This document shows, piece by piece, positions 51,502 through 60,459 of a DNA stretch of 64,000 nt. The number at the start of each line of letters is the position of its first letter. Within the stretch, counting starts at the first letter, position 1. This DNA is from Rhizobium mesosinicum (GTDB taxonomy: Bacteria > Pseudomonadota > Alphaproteobacteria > Rhizobiales > Rhizobiaceae). The notes under the pieces were generated by a model, which was not told where the DNA came from, did not search any database, and was given only the letters and a program-made list of their open reading frames with translations. The position numbers and the translations under genes are program-made. The stretch is from NCBI RefSeq assembly GCF_019511345.1, contig NZ_JAEUAK010000008.1:62001-126000 (forward strand), read 5' to 3'.

Positions 51502-52538
51502 GCGCTTCTCCGCACGCGATAGAGGATGATGGCGAAGGCCGGCGCGCCGAAGAGCGCGGTGACGACGCCGATCGGCAGGATCTGCTGCGGAATGATGATG
51601 CGCGAGATGATATCGGCGCCGACCATGAAGAGCGCGCCGCCAAGCGCGGTCGCCGGCAGCAGGCGGCCATGCGCCGGCCCGACGAGGAAGCGGGCGGCAT
51701 GGGGAATGACGAGACCGACGAAGCCGATGGAGCCGACCATGCTGACGACACTGGCGGTCATCGCCGCTGTGACGGCAAGCAGGGTGAACTGCACCCGGCG
51801 CACGGGGACTCCAAGCGCGGCTGCGGCATCCGTGCCGAAGGCGAAGGCATCGAGTGCACGCACATGGGCCAGGCAGAGGATGAAGCCGATCACGGCCACC
51901 GGCACGGAGAGATAGACATCCGGCCAGCGCACGCCGCTCAGCGATCCTAAGAGCCAGAACAGCACGCCGCGGGCCTGTTCGGCATTGGCCGAGGTGGTGA
52001 CGATATAGGAGGTCAGCGCGTTGAAGAGCTGCGAGCCCGCCACGCCGCAGAGAATGATGCGCTCGCTGGTGCCGCCGGCACCGGCGGCCAGCATGCCGAC
52101 CAGCAGGAAGGCGGCGACCGCGCCGATGAAGGCGCCGCTCGACAAGCCGAGTATACCGTAACCGAGCCCTGATATCATGACGCAGACGGCCCCCGTCGAC
52201 GCGCCGGCGGAGATGCCGAGCACATAGGGTTCGGCAAGCGGGTTGCGCAGCAGCGCCTGCAGGATCGCGCCGCAAAGCGCCAGCGACGCACCGGCGCTTG
52301 CCGCCACCAGCGCGCGGCTGAGGCGGTAATCCCAGACGATGCCCTGATGGATGCGGCTGAGCTCGAACGCCGTGCCGAACAGCCGGTTGGAGACCGCCTT
52401 TGCCGTAGTGGCGAGCGGAATGGTGATCTCGCCGATCGACACGGCAAGGCTGACCATCAGGCCGAGCAGGATGACGGCGGCGATGGTGAGCGCGGCGAAC
52501 GCCCACCATGTCCTGTGTGGCGAAAGCGTCTGGCTCAC
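51498..52538 (-). CDS. btuC: Cobalamin-type ABC permease
   Basis: A 346-residue FecCD/BtuC permease of about ten membrane helices: LLRNPLAEPYVLGISAGASTGA, GSIGFVGLVIPHAARFLVG, GALFMVGADIISRIIIP. It overlaps btuF and btuD by 4 bases each, so all three are coupled. The riboswitch upstream of btuF assigns the cargo; the permease alone could not. Confidence 0.9.
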
Positions 52539-53551
52539 TGCGCCAGACCGAAGGACTTGATGCCCTTTGCCAGCGTTTCGATGCCGTCGATCGTGCGGAT
52601 CGTCGGGTTCATCGACTGCGCGTCCATGATGATGAAGCGCTTGCTTCTCACAGCATCCAACTCCCTCGTGACCGGATCATTCTCCAGGAAATCCACCTTC
52701 ACCTTGGGATCGTCGGCGGCATAGCGGCGGCGGTCCATGGTGGCGATGACGATGACGGAAGGATTGGCCTGCGTAATGGTTTCCCAGCCGACGAGCGGCC
52801 ATTCCTCTTCAGTCGTCACGACGTTCTTTGCGCCGAGCATTTTCAGGATATAGGCCGGCGCGCTGTTTTTGCCGGCGATGAAGGCATCACCCTTGACCTC
52901 CTTGCTGGAGAACCAGAAGACGACAGGCAGGTTCTTGGCCGCTGCACCGGCGACGGAGGCAACGGCATCGGCCTCGCGCTTTTTCAGCTCGGCAATCAGC
53001 GCATCGCCGCGGTCTTTCACGTCGAAGATCTCGGAGAGTTCAGTGATTTCCTGATAGATCAGGTCCATCGTGAACAGCTCCCTGCGCACGCCATCGCCGC
53101 CATCGGTGTTGGTCTTGGCGACGCAATCGGCCGGCGCGACATAGGTGTTGATGCCGAGATCCTTGAACTGTTCGCGCTTGCCGACGGACCCCTGGGTGCC
53201 GACATGCCATTCGAATTCGGCAGCCACAAGATCGGGCTCCGCGCCGACGACGGATTCGAAGCTCGGGTCATTGTCGGCGAGTCGTCTGATCCTGCTGTTG
53301 GCTTCGGCATATTGCGGCAGGACCGGGCCGACCCAGACGGCGGCGCCGGCGATCTTGTCGGCAAGGCCGAGCGAGAACAGCACTTCGGTCATGCCCTGGC
53401 CGATCGAAACGATCTTGGCCGGCGCCTTTTCAAAGGTGACCTGCTGACCGCAATTGGTGAGGGTGAGTGGATATTGGGTGGCGGCAAATGCGGGCGCAGC
53501 AAAGCCGGCCAGCCCGAGCGCGAGGGAAAAGCTCTTCAGAAGCCGTCGCAT
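52535..53551 (-). CDS. btuF: Cobalamin-type periplasmic binding protein
   Basis: A 338-residue binding protein with a signal peptide (residues 1-23, ending APAFAATQYP) and an unusual PLTLTNCGQQVTFEKAPAKIVSIGQGMTE start typical of cluster-A-II binders for corrinoids or ferric chelates. Start ATG 53551 behind GAGAG. First structural gene after the cobalamin riboswitch; a 21-codon ORF lies between them. Confidence 0.9.
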   Translation of the reverse strand: MRRLLKSFSLALGLAGFAAPAFAATQYPLTLTNCGQQVTFEKAPAKIVSIGQGMTEVLFSLGLADKIAGAAVWVGPVLPQYAEANSRIRRLADNDPSFESVVGAEPDLVAAEFEWHVGTQGSVGKREQFKDLGINTYVAPADCVAKTNTDGGDGVRRELFTMDLIYQEITELSEIFDVKDRGDALIAELKKREADAVASVAGAAAKNLPVVFWFSSKEVKGDAFIAGKNSAPAYILKMLGAKNVVTTEEEWPLVGWETITQANPSVIVIATMDRRRYAADDPKVKVDFLENDPVTRELDAVRSKRFIIMDAQSMNPTIRTIDGIETLAKGIKSFGLAQ

Positions 53552-53619
53552 GGGAAACTCTCGATCAAAAGGAAAAGGGCCGGCGGACTCCGGCGCGCGA
53601 ATGCGCGAACGAAGGCCGG

Positions 53620-53685
53620 CTAGCGGCGGATCTTCCAATCGAGACGGATGGATGGCGGCAGGTGGAGAGGGGTAGCGTCAATCAT
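53620..53685 (-). CDS. 21-codon ORF in the riboswitch leader
   Basis: ATG 53685 preceded by AAGGAGCAGAC, the best Shine-Dalgarno site of the leader, opens a 21-codon frame (MIDATPLHLPP... ending RLDWKIRR) and stops at 53620, 69 bases before btuF. It is downstream of the B12 box. It could be a leader peptide affecting btuF translation or a tiny protein. No match recognised. Confidence 0.45.
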   Translation of the reverse strand: MIDATPLHLPPSIRLDWKIRR

Positions 53686-53731
53686 GTCTGCTCCTTGTCC
53701 GGGCATCCCCGCCCGGCTTGATTGGATCGTG

Positions 53732-53940
53732 TCGACGGCAGGTCTCCTGGCTCGCGAATATGTGCCGGTCATCTGCCTTCCCGCGAAATCGCAGTGGCAA
53801 GGCCCTGAGGCCGGGGGCATGATCGCTGTCGCGATCAACCCCGAGATCGACAATCCGCTTACAGTTGCGGGGGCAGCCACGGTCTCGGTCCCTCTTGGGT
53901 CGTCCTCACCGTGTTCCCTATTATTCCCCTCGGAGTTCTC
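53732..53940 (-). ncRNA. Cobalamin (B12) riboswitch
   Basis: On the minus strand: GGGAACACGGTGAGG (around 53918), GGCTGCCCCCGCAACTGTAAGCGG, GCCACTGCGATTTCGCGGGAAGGC, then the B12 box AGCCAGGAGACCTGCC (53752-53737). These are the core elements of the class in the right order. It ends about 180 bases before btuF. Bound adenosylcobalamin should reduce expression of the importer. Confidence 0.95.
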
Positions 53941-54025
53941 TTCGGGAAACCGTCGCCCCGGTCTATGACGCCGCCAGGGGCGACGTCAAGCGCCGGAATG
54001 CGAAGTGTGTCGGGTCCGAAGCCGC

Positions 54026-55258
54026 TTAGTGGCGGGCGCCCGAGCCGCCGGCGGCGACAAGCCCGAAGGGCTGACCGTCGACGGGGATCGCGCGCGATTG
54101 CTTCAGCGTTTCGCTGCTGACAAGGCGGATCAGGCTGCGGCGGGGATCGGTGATGACGATATCATCGCCGGCCACGGCGAGCCGAGGACGCGGGTCGCGC
54201 CAATGGCCGTCCTTGCTGTAGGGTTCCGTGACGGTTTCCGATCTGGCGATCTCGCCCTTTACGGTATCGAGCAGATGCAGCCTGCCATCTTCGGTGAGGA
54301 TATAGGCGTTCTGGAACTTTGCCGGATCGAGCACAAAATCGACGCGCCGTGTCGGAAGATCGATAACGCGGTAGGGCGCCTCGGTGCTGTCGGGGTCAAT
54401 CAGCACCACCTTGTCCTCCCCGTAATTGCCGAGGAAAAACTGCATGGAGCGGCCGCCGAGCAGAGTGGAGACCTTGCCTTGCGGCAGCGACGCGCCATAA
54501 GCGAGCATTTCGAGTTTGGGGCCGTCCGCGCCGCCAGGACGGGCCACGAGCACGCCTTCCTCACAACCGAAGGCGACGAGGCGGGCAGAGGTCGCCTCGC
54601 CATGCAGGCCGGTGCAGGGCGCGACATCGCCGATCTGCCGGCCATTACGATCAAGCACCCGCAGGCCAAGGCGCGGCGGCAGCTCGCCCTCCTTGACCGC
54701 GGCTTGCATGTTCGGCACGGAGACCAGCAGATGATTGCCCATCGGCACTGCGACGCCATGGTGGGCGGCGACGGTATCGATAGCCTTCGGCTCCGGCTTC
54801 TCCTGCAGCAGGCTGCTTTCCTTCAAGAGATCGAAGCGGTGGGTGCGATCATAGAAGATCGCCACGTCATCGCCATGCGTGACCACATGGCCCGGCTTCT
54901 CGCCCTTTATCGTCGCGCCGACCAGCTTCGGCGGCGTCACCTCGATATCGCGATGCTCCCCATGATCGGAAAGGGCAATGCCGGTATCGATGGCATGAAC
55001 GACATTCTCTTCGCCCTGGACGGCGAAGACCGTGCGCCCGGTCTCGCTCAGCGACAGGGCGGCATAACCCTCGAGATCGAAGCGACCGATCTGTCTGCCG
55101 CTCGCAAGGTCGATGGCGTGGACGACCGGCAGGCTGTGATCGGCCACGAAAAGCCGCCAGCTTTCCTGCTGTTCCTCCTCGGCGCAGGAAGCCGATGGCA
55201 AGGCGGTGGATGCGAGCGCGGTGGCGACTGCGAAGACGGCGAAAAGGTCCCGATACAT
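54026..55258 (-). CDS. aztD: Zinc metallochaperone AztD-like beta-propeller protein
   Basis: A 410-residue secreted protein with a signal peptide (residues 1-25) and repeated beta-propeller blades (VVHAIDLASGRQIGRFDLEGYAAL, VLLVSVP-like, VLIDPDSTEAPYRVIDLPT). HHGVA and CTGLHGE are the metal-site motifs seen in AztD, which passes zinc to the AztC binding protein. Two Zur-like boxes precede it. No aztABC is nearby; the adjacent ABC importer is for B12, so its zinc importer must be elsewhere. Confidence 0.8.
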   Translation of the reverse strand: MYRDLFAVFAVATALASTALPSASCAEEEQQESWRLFVADHSLPVVHAIDLASGRQIGRFDLEGYAALSLSETGRTVFAVQGEENVVHAIDTGIALSDHGEHRDIEVTPPKLVGATIKGEKPGHVVTHGDDVAIFYDRTHRFDLLKESSLLQEKPEPKAIDTVAAHHGVAVPMGNHLLVSVPNMQAAVKEGELPPRLGLRVLDRNGRQIGDVAPCTGLHGEATSARLVAFGCEEGVLVARPGGADGPKLEMLAYGASLPQGKVSTLLGGRSMQFFLGNYGEDKVVLIDPDSTEAPYRVIDLPTRRVDFVLDPAKFQNAYILTEDGRLHLLDTVKGEIARSETVTEPYSKDGHWRDPRPRLAVAGDDIVITDPRRSLIRLVSSETLKQSRAIPVDGQPFGLVAAGGSGARH

Positions 55259-55274
55259 GAAATCTCCCCTTAAT

Positions 55275-55311
55275 GTAATAACATTACAGGGCTGTTGTTA
55301 TAAAGTTACAT
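55275..55311. promoter_or_regulatory. Zur-like boxes upstream of aztD
   Basis: TGTAATAACATTACA (55275-55289) is TGTAAT-N3-ATTACA, a perfect inverted repeat; TGTTATAAAGTTACA (55297-55311) is a looser copy. They lie 17-53 bases upstream of aztD, as expected for Zur repression in zinc-replete cells. The remaining 250 bases up to 55562 show nothing else. Confidence 0.65.
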
Positions 55312-55561
55312 TTGCCTTGTCCAGCCCCGGCTGTCGGATTTTTGAGAAATTGGGGCGCCGGCCTTGTTTGATGTCGGGCTGGCTGCTCATGACGACCGGA
55401 TAGCGATATAGGACTAGGAATCGATAAGCGATTACTGAGCCCAGTTCACAAGCCTATCCCGCCGGCCTCGTCTAATTCGGATAATCCACGGACGCTATAT
55501 CCCCTTTTGCGCAGCTTTCGCTGCCCATCAGCTTTCAGCAGCCTTTCGAGGGGATAAGCCA

Positions 55562-56620
55562 TTGAGAACATCCGGATTTGCCGCAACCGATGCGAACACG
55601 CCGTTGCAACCTTTCTCCTTCGATTGCCGGGAATTGCGCCCCGAAGACGTGGCGATCGATATTCTCTATTGCGGGGTCTGTCATACGGACCTGCACATGG
55701 CCCGCAACGACTGGGGATTTTCCAACTATCCGCTCGTGCCGGGGCATGAGATCGTCGGGCGCGTGTCTGCCGTCGGCAGCAATGTTTCGCGCTTCAAGGT
55801 GGGTGACAACGTTGCCGTCGGCACGATCGTCGACAGCTGCCGGGAATGCGCCCAGTGCCGGCGTCATGAAGAGCAGATGTGCTACAAGCGCGCCACTACC
55901 ACCTATAACGGCCAGGACCGGGTGACCGGCGAGACCACCTATGGCGGCTATTCCGATCATATCGTCGTGCGTGAGGAATTCGTGCTGCGGGTGCCAGACG
56001 GGCTCGATCTGTCGCGCGTCGGACCGCTGCTCTGCGCCGGCATCACCACATATTCACCGCTGCGCACCTGGAATGTCGGCACCGGCAGCCGGGTGGGTGT
56101 GATCGGGCTTGGCGGCCTTGGGCATCTGGCTGTGAAATTCGCCTCCGCACTCGGGGCTGAAGTGACGGTGCTGACGCGCTCGGAAGGCAAGGTCGGCACG
56201 GCGCACGCGCTCGGCGCCGACAAGGTGCTGCTATCGACCGATGTCGCCGCGATTGAGGCTGCCGCATTCGCCTTTGACGTGATCATCGATACGGTGCCTT
56301 ACGAGCACGACCTCAGCCCCTATCTCAACCTGCTCGATGCTGACGGCACGCTCGTCATCGCGGGCTCGCTGGTCGATACGCCGAAGTTCAATAACCTGCT
56401 GATCCTCCGCGGCCGCCGGCGCATTGCCGGTACGCCGAGCGGCGGCATCAGGCAGACGCAGGAAATGCTGGATTTCTGCGGCCGCAAGAACATTCTGCCG
56501 GAATGCGAGATGATCGCCGTGCAGGATATTGCCAAGGCGTTCGAGCGGCTGGAGCGCGGCGACGTGCGCTATCGTTTCGTCATCGACATGGCGACGATGC
56601 CGGCGGCTCAGGCGGCTTGA
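55562..56620 (+). CDS. Zinc-dependent NAD(P) alcohol dehydrogenase (YahK/AdhC type)
   Basis: A 352-residue MDR alcohol dehydrogenase: catalytic-zinc site GVCHTDLHMA and GHEIVGRV; structural-zinc region CRECAQCRRHEEQMC; cofactor motif GLGGLGHLAVKFA. The start is a TTG at 55562 with GAGGGG upstream. Its 3' end overlaps the convergent LysR gene by 13 bases. Likely reduces aldehydes such as cinnamaldehyde-like substrates with NADPH. Confidence 0.9.
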   Translation: MRTSGFAATDANTPLQPFSFDCRELRPEDVAIDILYCGVCHTDLHMARNDWGFSNYPLVPGHEIVGRVSAVGSNVSRFKVGDNVAVGTIVDSCRECAQCRRHEEQMCYKRATTTYNGQDRVTGETTYGGYSDHIVVREEFVLRVPDGLDLSRVGPLLCAGITTYSPLRTWNVGTGSRVGVIGLGGLGHLAVKFASALGAEVTVLTRSEGKVGTAHALGADKVLLSTDVAAIEAAAFAFDVIIDTVPYEHDLSPYLNLLDADGTLVIAGSLVDTPKFNNLLILRGRRRIAGTPSGGIRQTQEMLDFCGRKNILPECEMIAVQDIAKAFERLERGDVRYRFVIDMATMPAAQAA

Positions 56621-57525
56621 GCGGCCGGTCTTTTCGGGATGGCGCGCAGCGCCTCGATGAAGACCGAAAGGGCCGGCGGCATCTGTCGCCGGCTCGGATA
56701 ATAGAGGGAATAGCCGGAGAAGGGCTTGCAGTAATCTTCCAGCACGCGGACCAGCCGGCCGCTTGCGATATGCTGCTCAGCGAAATCTTCGAAGACATAG
56801 ACGAGGCCGGAGCCTGAAAGGGCGGCCTCGATCATCATGTCGGAATCATTGACCATGAAGCTGCCTGACACCTTCACCTCGATATCGCGGCCATCCTCCT
56901 CGAACTCCCAGGCATAGGGCCCCGCCAGCGAAGCCATGTAGTAGGTGATACAGTCGTGGTCGGCGAGATCGCGCGGGGTCTTCGGTGCCGGATAGCGGGC
57001 GAAATAATCGGGCGAGCCGACGACGGCCGCGCGGATATCCGGCCCGATGCGGAGCCCGATCATATCCCTGTCGACGCGCTCGCCGAAGCGAATGCCGGCA
57101 TCGAAGCGCGAGGCGACGATATCCTCGAAACGGTCGCCGACGATGAGCTCCACGCGGATATCCGGGTAGGTGCGATGGAACTGCGGCAGGATCGGCATGA
57201 CGAGCGCGGCGGCGGCATGTTTGCCTGCGGTGATCCGCACGGTGCCGGCGGGTTTTTCCCTGAGCTTGCCGAGCTCCTGCAGGCCGCGGCTGATTTCGGC
57301 GAAGGCGGGCTGGAGGGTGAGAAGCAGGCGTTCACCCGCCTCCGTGGTGGCGACGCTGCGGGTGGTGCGGGCGAGAAGCCGCATGCCGAGCCGTTCCTCC
57401 AGCTGCCGCATCATGTGGCTGAGGCCTGAGGAGGACATGCCAAGGCGGGCAGCGGCTTTGGTGAAGCTGCGCTCTTCGGCAACGATGACGAAGGCGGCGA
57501 GATCATCGAAATCGTGGCGTTTCAT
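56608..57525 (-). CDS. LysR-family transcriptional regulator
   Basis: A 305-residue LysR protein: FDDLAAFVIVAEERSFTKAAARLGMSSSGLSHMMRQLEERLG, then the effector domain with IRFGERVDRDMIGLRIG. ATG 57525 is chosen; a longer frame begins at 57573. Convergent with the alcohol dehydrogenase gene, so its control over it would be in trans. Confidence 0.9.
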   Translation of the reverse strand: MKRHDFDDLAAFVIVAEERSFTKAAARLGMSSSGLSHMMRQLEERLGMRLLARTTRSVATTEAGERLLLTLQPAFAEISRGLQELGKLREKPAGTVRITAGKHAAAALVMPILPQFHRTYPDIRVELIVGDRFEDIVASRFDAGIRFGERVDRDMIGLRIGPDIRAAVVGSPDYFARYPAPKTPRDLADHDCITYYMASLAGPYAWEFEEDGRDIEVKVSGSFMVNDSDMMIEAALSGSGLVYVFEDFAEQHIASGRLVRVLEDYCKPFSGYSLYYPSRRQMPPALSVFIEALRAIPKRPAAQAA

Positions 57526-57696
57526 CTCTGATCTGCTTTCAGGAATGGATACGGACTGCTGGCTGTTGTTCACCTATCTAAGGCAGGGGTGAGGAGGCCC
57601 GCAAGATGCGTGCTGCCTGGCCTTCTCCTTTCGAAGTGGTTTCCAAACCTGATGACGACGCCAAGCTTCCCGGAGGCCGGAAAAAACTTCGCCTCT

Positions 57697-57721
57697 GGAA
57701 CATTGCAGGCCCGGCCTCGTT
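57697..57721 (+). promoter_or_regulatory. EcfG-type general stress promoter
   Basis: GGAAC (57697-57701), 16 bases, CGTT (57718-57721), 43 bases ahead of the small gene at 57765. Same hexamers and spacing as the site at 8827. Confidence 0.7.
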
Positions 57722-57764
57722 GGGCTCATCATGCAAGCCTTCATGCGAGCCGGAGGACGAGACC

Positions 57765-57944
57765 ATGACAAGTCCTGTTACAGCGATCAGGATCCTGGCG
57801 CCCGAACCTCATCCGTCGGCCCCCGTTCCGCCGCCGGGGAAACCCGCTCCGCCCGTCAAGGAGCCGATGCCCGACAAGCAAGGCGATGACGGGCCGTCAC
57901 CCGACCCCGACGAGGACGGGACGCCCCTGGAGGCTGCGCCATGA
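57765..57944 (+). CDS. Small Pro-rich protein under a stress promoter
   Basis: A 59-residue protein almost free of hydrophobic residues, PHPSAPVPPPGKPAPPVKEP then DKQGDDGPSPDPDEDG. ATG 57765 follows GGAGGACGAGACC. Its stop overlaps the next gene by ATGA. Probably disordered; function unknown. A GGAAC-N16-CGTT promoter precedes it. Confidence 0.6.
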   Translation: MTSPVTAIRILAPEPHPSAPVPPPGKPAPPVKEPMPDKQGDDGPSPDPDEDGTPLEAAP

Positions 57945-58048
57945 CGCCGGCAACGAAATACCAGGTCAAATATCTGTCGATCTATGTCGGCCTTATCGTA
58001 CTCGTGGCTGCCGTCATCACAATCGGCGCGCTCGTCGCCGCACTGTGA
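57941..58048 (+). CDS. 35-residue single-pass membrane protein
   Basis: ATG 57941 overlaps the preceding stop codon (ATGA). The 35-residue product has one helix (YLSIYVGLIVLVAAVITIGALVAAL). Coupled to the Pro-rich gene, hence likely stress-induced. Confidence 0.55.
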   Translation: MTPATKYQVKYLSIYVGLIVLVAAVITIGALVAAL

Positions 58049-58129
58049 CGTGTTTTCGGGTAATGTGTTTTCGAGAACAATGGCGCGGCGAGGCGGTTCG
58101 GATCGCTGATCATCAGTTGGAGCAGTGCC

Positions 58130-58405
58130 ATGATAGGAGATCACGAAGCCGCGAATTTCGCGCTTGTGCCGTCGGGCGAGCCGAATGTTTTTCATCTGAC
58201 CGTCGAAGGCCGATATATCGGGACCGTCGCCAGTGACGGCGAGAGCCTGTCGAGGGCGAAACCCTGGGGGTGGCGCCTGCTGATCGGCGACGGCACGCTG
58301 GGGGATGCGCCGCTGGCCGGCCGGTCGCACAATCTCGATGAGGCGCTGGCCGAGGCAAAGCACGCCTACGAACGGCATCGGGACGAGCTCTCGCATCGCA
58401 TGTGA
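58130..58405 (+). CDS. Hypothetical protein following the stress-promoter genes
   Basis: A 91-residue protein of unknown family: beta-rich first half (ALVPSGEPNVFHLTVEGRYIGTVASDGESL) and a C-terminal helix (LDEALAEAKHAYERHRDELS). It starts 81 bases after the membrane-protein gene and may share its stress promoter. Confidence 0.6.
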   Translation: MIGDHEAANFALVPSGEPNVFHLTVEGRYIGTVASDGESLSRAKPWGWRLLIGDGTLGDAPLAGRSHNLDEALAEAKHAYERHRDELSHRM

Positions 58406-58444
58406 ACCGTTCTTGCCCGTGGAGACGACAGGTGCTGCCGATGA

Positions 58445-59065
58445 CTATTGCGGCTCCGCCTCCTCCAATTCTTCGCGATCCTCCAGGATGCGGTCGATGA
58501 GGCCCCATTCGAGGGCTTCCTGCGCCGTCATGAAGCGATCGCGATCCATGGCCTGCTCGAATTCGTCATAGGTACGGCCGCAATGTTCGGCGTAGAGCCG
58601 TGTCATGAGCTGCTTCGTCTTCCGGATTTCCTCGGCATGGATCAGCATGTCGGACGCCTGGCCCTGGAAGCCGCCGAGGGGCTGGTGGATGAGGATGCTG
58701 GCATTAGGAAGGGCATACCGCTCTCCCGGCTGGCCCGCCATCAGCAGAAAAGAGCCCATCGAGCGCGCCGTTCCCATGCAGAGCGTGTGCACCGGCGCGC
58801 GGATGAAGCGCATCGTGTCGTACATGGCAAAACCGCTGGTGACGACGCCGCCCGGCGAGTTGATGTAGAGATTGATCGGCTTCTTGGGATTTTCGGCTTC
58901 GAGGAACAGAAGCTGGGCGCAGACGAGGGCGGAGACCGTATCGTTGATCTCGCCGTTCAGAAAGATGATCCGCTCACGCAGGAGACGGGAATAGATGTCG
59001 AAGGACCGTTCCCCTCTCGAGGATTGTTCGACGACCATGGGGACGAGTTGCATCGCTTCGCGCAT
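58445..59065 (-). CDS. clpP: ATP-dependent Clp protease proteolytic subunit (extra copy)
   Basis: A 206-residue ClpP. Catalytic triad: S102 in MGTARSMGSFLLMAG, H127 in SILIHQPLGG, D176 in MDRDRF. No tig or clpX nearby, unlike the housekeeping clpP-clpX locus; rhizobia often carry two or three clpP genes, so this is an accessory copy. The stress-promoter genes end next to it on the other strand. Confidence 0.92.
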   Translation of the reverse strand: MREAMQLVPMVVEQSSRGERSFDIYSRLLRERIIFLNGEINDTVSALVCAQLLFLEAENPKKPINLYINSPGGVVTSGFAMYDTMRFIRAPVHTLCMGTARSMGSFLLMAGQPGERYALPNASILIHQPLGGFQGQASDMLIHAEEIRKTKQLMTRLYAEHCGRTYDEFEQAMDRDRFMTAQEALEWGLIDRILEDREELEEAEPQ

Positions 59066-59111
59066 CGGCGAACTCCAATCGTTTGGGACTGTGGCGGTGA
59101 GGCTTGCCGCG

Positions 59112-59483
59112 TCAGGCGGCGAGCATCAGGGTCGGGCTATTGCTGTTGGCGACGGATCTCGTGAGGCGCTCGAAAGTGGCATCGGTCAGCTCGTGGATGA
59201 TCCGCAGGCTGGTTCCGCCCGATGCATTCGCCGAGATCACGAAGGTGACGATGCTTTCCAGGTAGGGCGGGCTGCCGTCGCGCAATCTGTAGCGAACCTC
59301 CTTGCCTGGTGTCTCGGAGAGCGACTGCGGATCGGCAAGCGCTTCCTTCGGCAGCCACCTCTCGCGAAATTCGGCGATGCTGATCGCACGCCAGACCTTT
59401 TCCGGCGGCGCATCCAGCTCGTATCTCTGTTCGAAACCGGTTTGCTGTTGCCCGACCTGCGCTTGAGCCTTCACCTCGTTCAT
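59112..59483 (-). CDS. SRPBCC/AHSA1-family protein
   Basis: A 123-residue START/AHSA1-like protein: FEQRYELDAPPEKVWRAISIAEFRERWLPKEAL. The ATG 59483 overlaps the stop of the ArsR gene (ATGA), the usual ArsR-SRPBCC pair in which the regulator controls its coupled ligand-binding protein. Confidence 0.88.
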   Translation of the reverse strand: MNEVKAQAQVGQQQTGFEQRYELDAPPEKVWRAISIAEFRERWLPKEALADPQSLSETPGKEVRYRLRDGSPPYLESIVTFVISANASGGTSLRIIHELTDATFERLTRSVANSNSPTLMLAA

Positions 59484-59794
59484 TGGTCCATATCCTTCAG
59501 CAAGAGCTTGAGAGCGTCGATGCGAGCCGGCCAGTAGGCGCGGTATTTCGCCAGCCATTCTGCGATGAGGGTCAGCCCATCCGGATCGACCTCGTAATTC
59601 ACGAAACGGCCCTCTCTCTGTTCGCGCACCAGCCGCGCCGAACGCAGCACGGCGAGATGCTGGGACATGGCAGGCTGGCTGATATCCATGCCCTGGCGCA
59701 AGGCGCTGGCATTCATGCTGCCATTCGCCAGCTTCTCGAAGATCGTGCGGCGGGTCGGGTCGGCGAGAGCGCGAAAAATATCATGTTCCATCAT
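59480..59794 (-). CDS. ArsR-family transcriptional regulator
   Basis: A 104-residue winged helix: DIFRALADPTRRTIFEKLANGSMNASALRQGMDISQPAMSQHLAVL. No metal-binding CxC of ArsR/SmtB, so it belongs to the metal-free branch that partners AHSA1 proteins. ATG 59794 (or 59791) used; the region to 59964 holds no gene. Confidence 0.9.
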   Translation of the reverse strand: MMEHDIFRALADPTRRTIFEKLANGSMNASALRQGMDISQPAMSQHLAVLRSARLVREQREGRFVNYEVDPDGLTLIAEWLAKYRAYWPARIDALKLLLKDMDQ

Positions 59795-59963
59795 GTAGAC
59801 ACATAAGCACATACTTATGCGATTCGCAAGAGCGCCCCCTGATTGCCGATGGAATGCCGGGTGATGCGCCGCCGAACAGCATCAGGACGGGCTCTTGAGC
59901 TTTCCCGCGGATGCCGCTATCACGGATTCGATGCTGAGGCAGGGGCCTTGAGGCGCCGGGAAC

Positions 59964-60371
59964 ATGCAACTTCGTCTTGATAGAATCGAGCAATGGCTGG
60001 TGCGCATTCTGTGCACCATCGCGCTCGTCTTCGTCGGCCTCGCGCATCAGGGTCCGGCCGTCGCCGAAGATGCTCTAAGCCCTGCGGCTCTCGCCCAATA
60101 TGTGCTGCCCGACGGCACGCTGCCGACGCTCTGCGTTACCGTTGTCGACGATAGCGGCAAGGAGCATGGCAAGATCGCGCATCTCAACCCGTGCGAGGCT
60201 TGCCGTATCAGTGCCGCCGTCATGCTGCCGCAGCCTGCCGATGTCACCGGTGCGCGCATCGGCTTTACGGTTGCGGTGGAATTGCCGCCCCGCGTCGAGA
60301 CCTTCCATCGCCAGCTTTTCCCGCCGAATACCGGGCCGCGCGCCCCGCCTGCCGATCCGATCCTTGCCTGA
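59964..60371 (+). CDS. DUF2946-like exported protein of a copper-linked operon
   Basis: A 135-residue protein with an N-terminal signal (about residues 12-34) and a CEAC motif in HLNPCEACRIS, as in DUF2946 proteins near copper genes. First in a row of genes with PepSY and PCuAC proteins. Role: unknown, perhaps a copper-binding envelope protein. Confidence 0.6.
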   Translation: MQLRLDRIEQWLVRILCTIALVFVGLAHQGPAVAEDALSPAALAQYVLPDGTLPTLCVTVVDDSGKEHGKIAHLNPCEACRISAAVMLPQPADVTGARIGFTVAVELPPRVETFHRQLFPPNTGPRAPPADPILA

Positions 60372-60459
60372 ACCCGCATTGCGGCCAAGGCCGTGATGCG
60401 TCTTGCAATCATGGCCGGGCCGCATTCAAGCCGCCGGCCGAGGATTCGGATCCACTTCC

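Noticed and set aside
54005..55273. 422-codon plus-strand ORF antisense to aztD
   Set aside because: Its frame has no domain or ribosome-binding site, while the minus strand has a signal peptide and AztD-type motifs.
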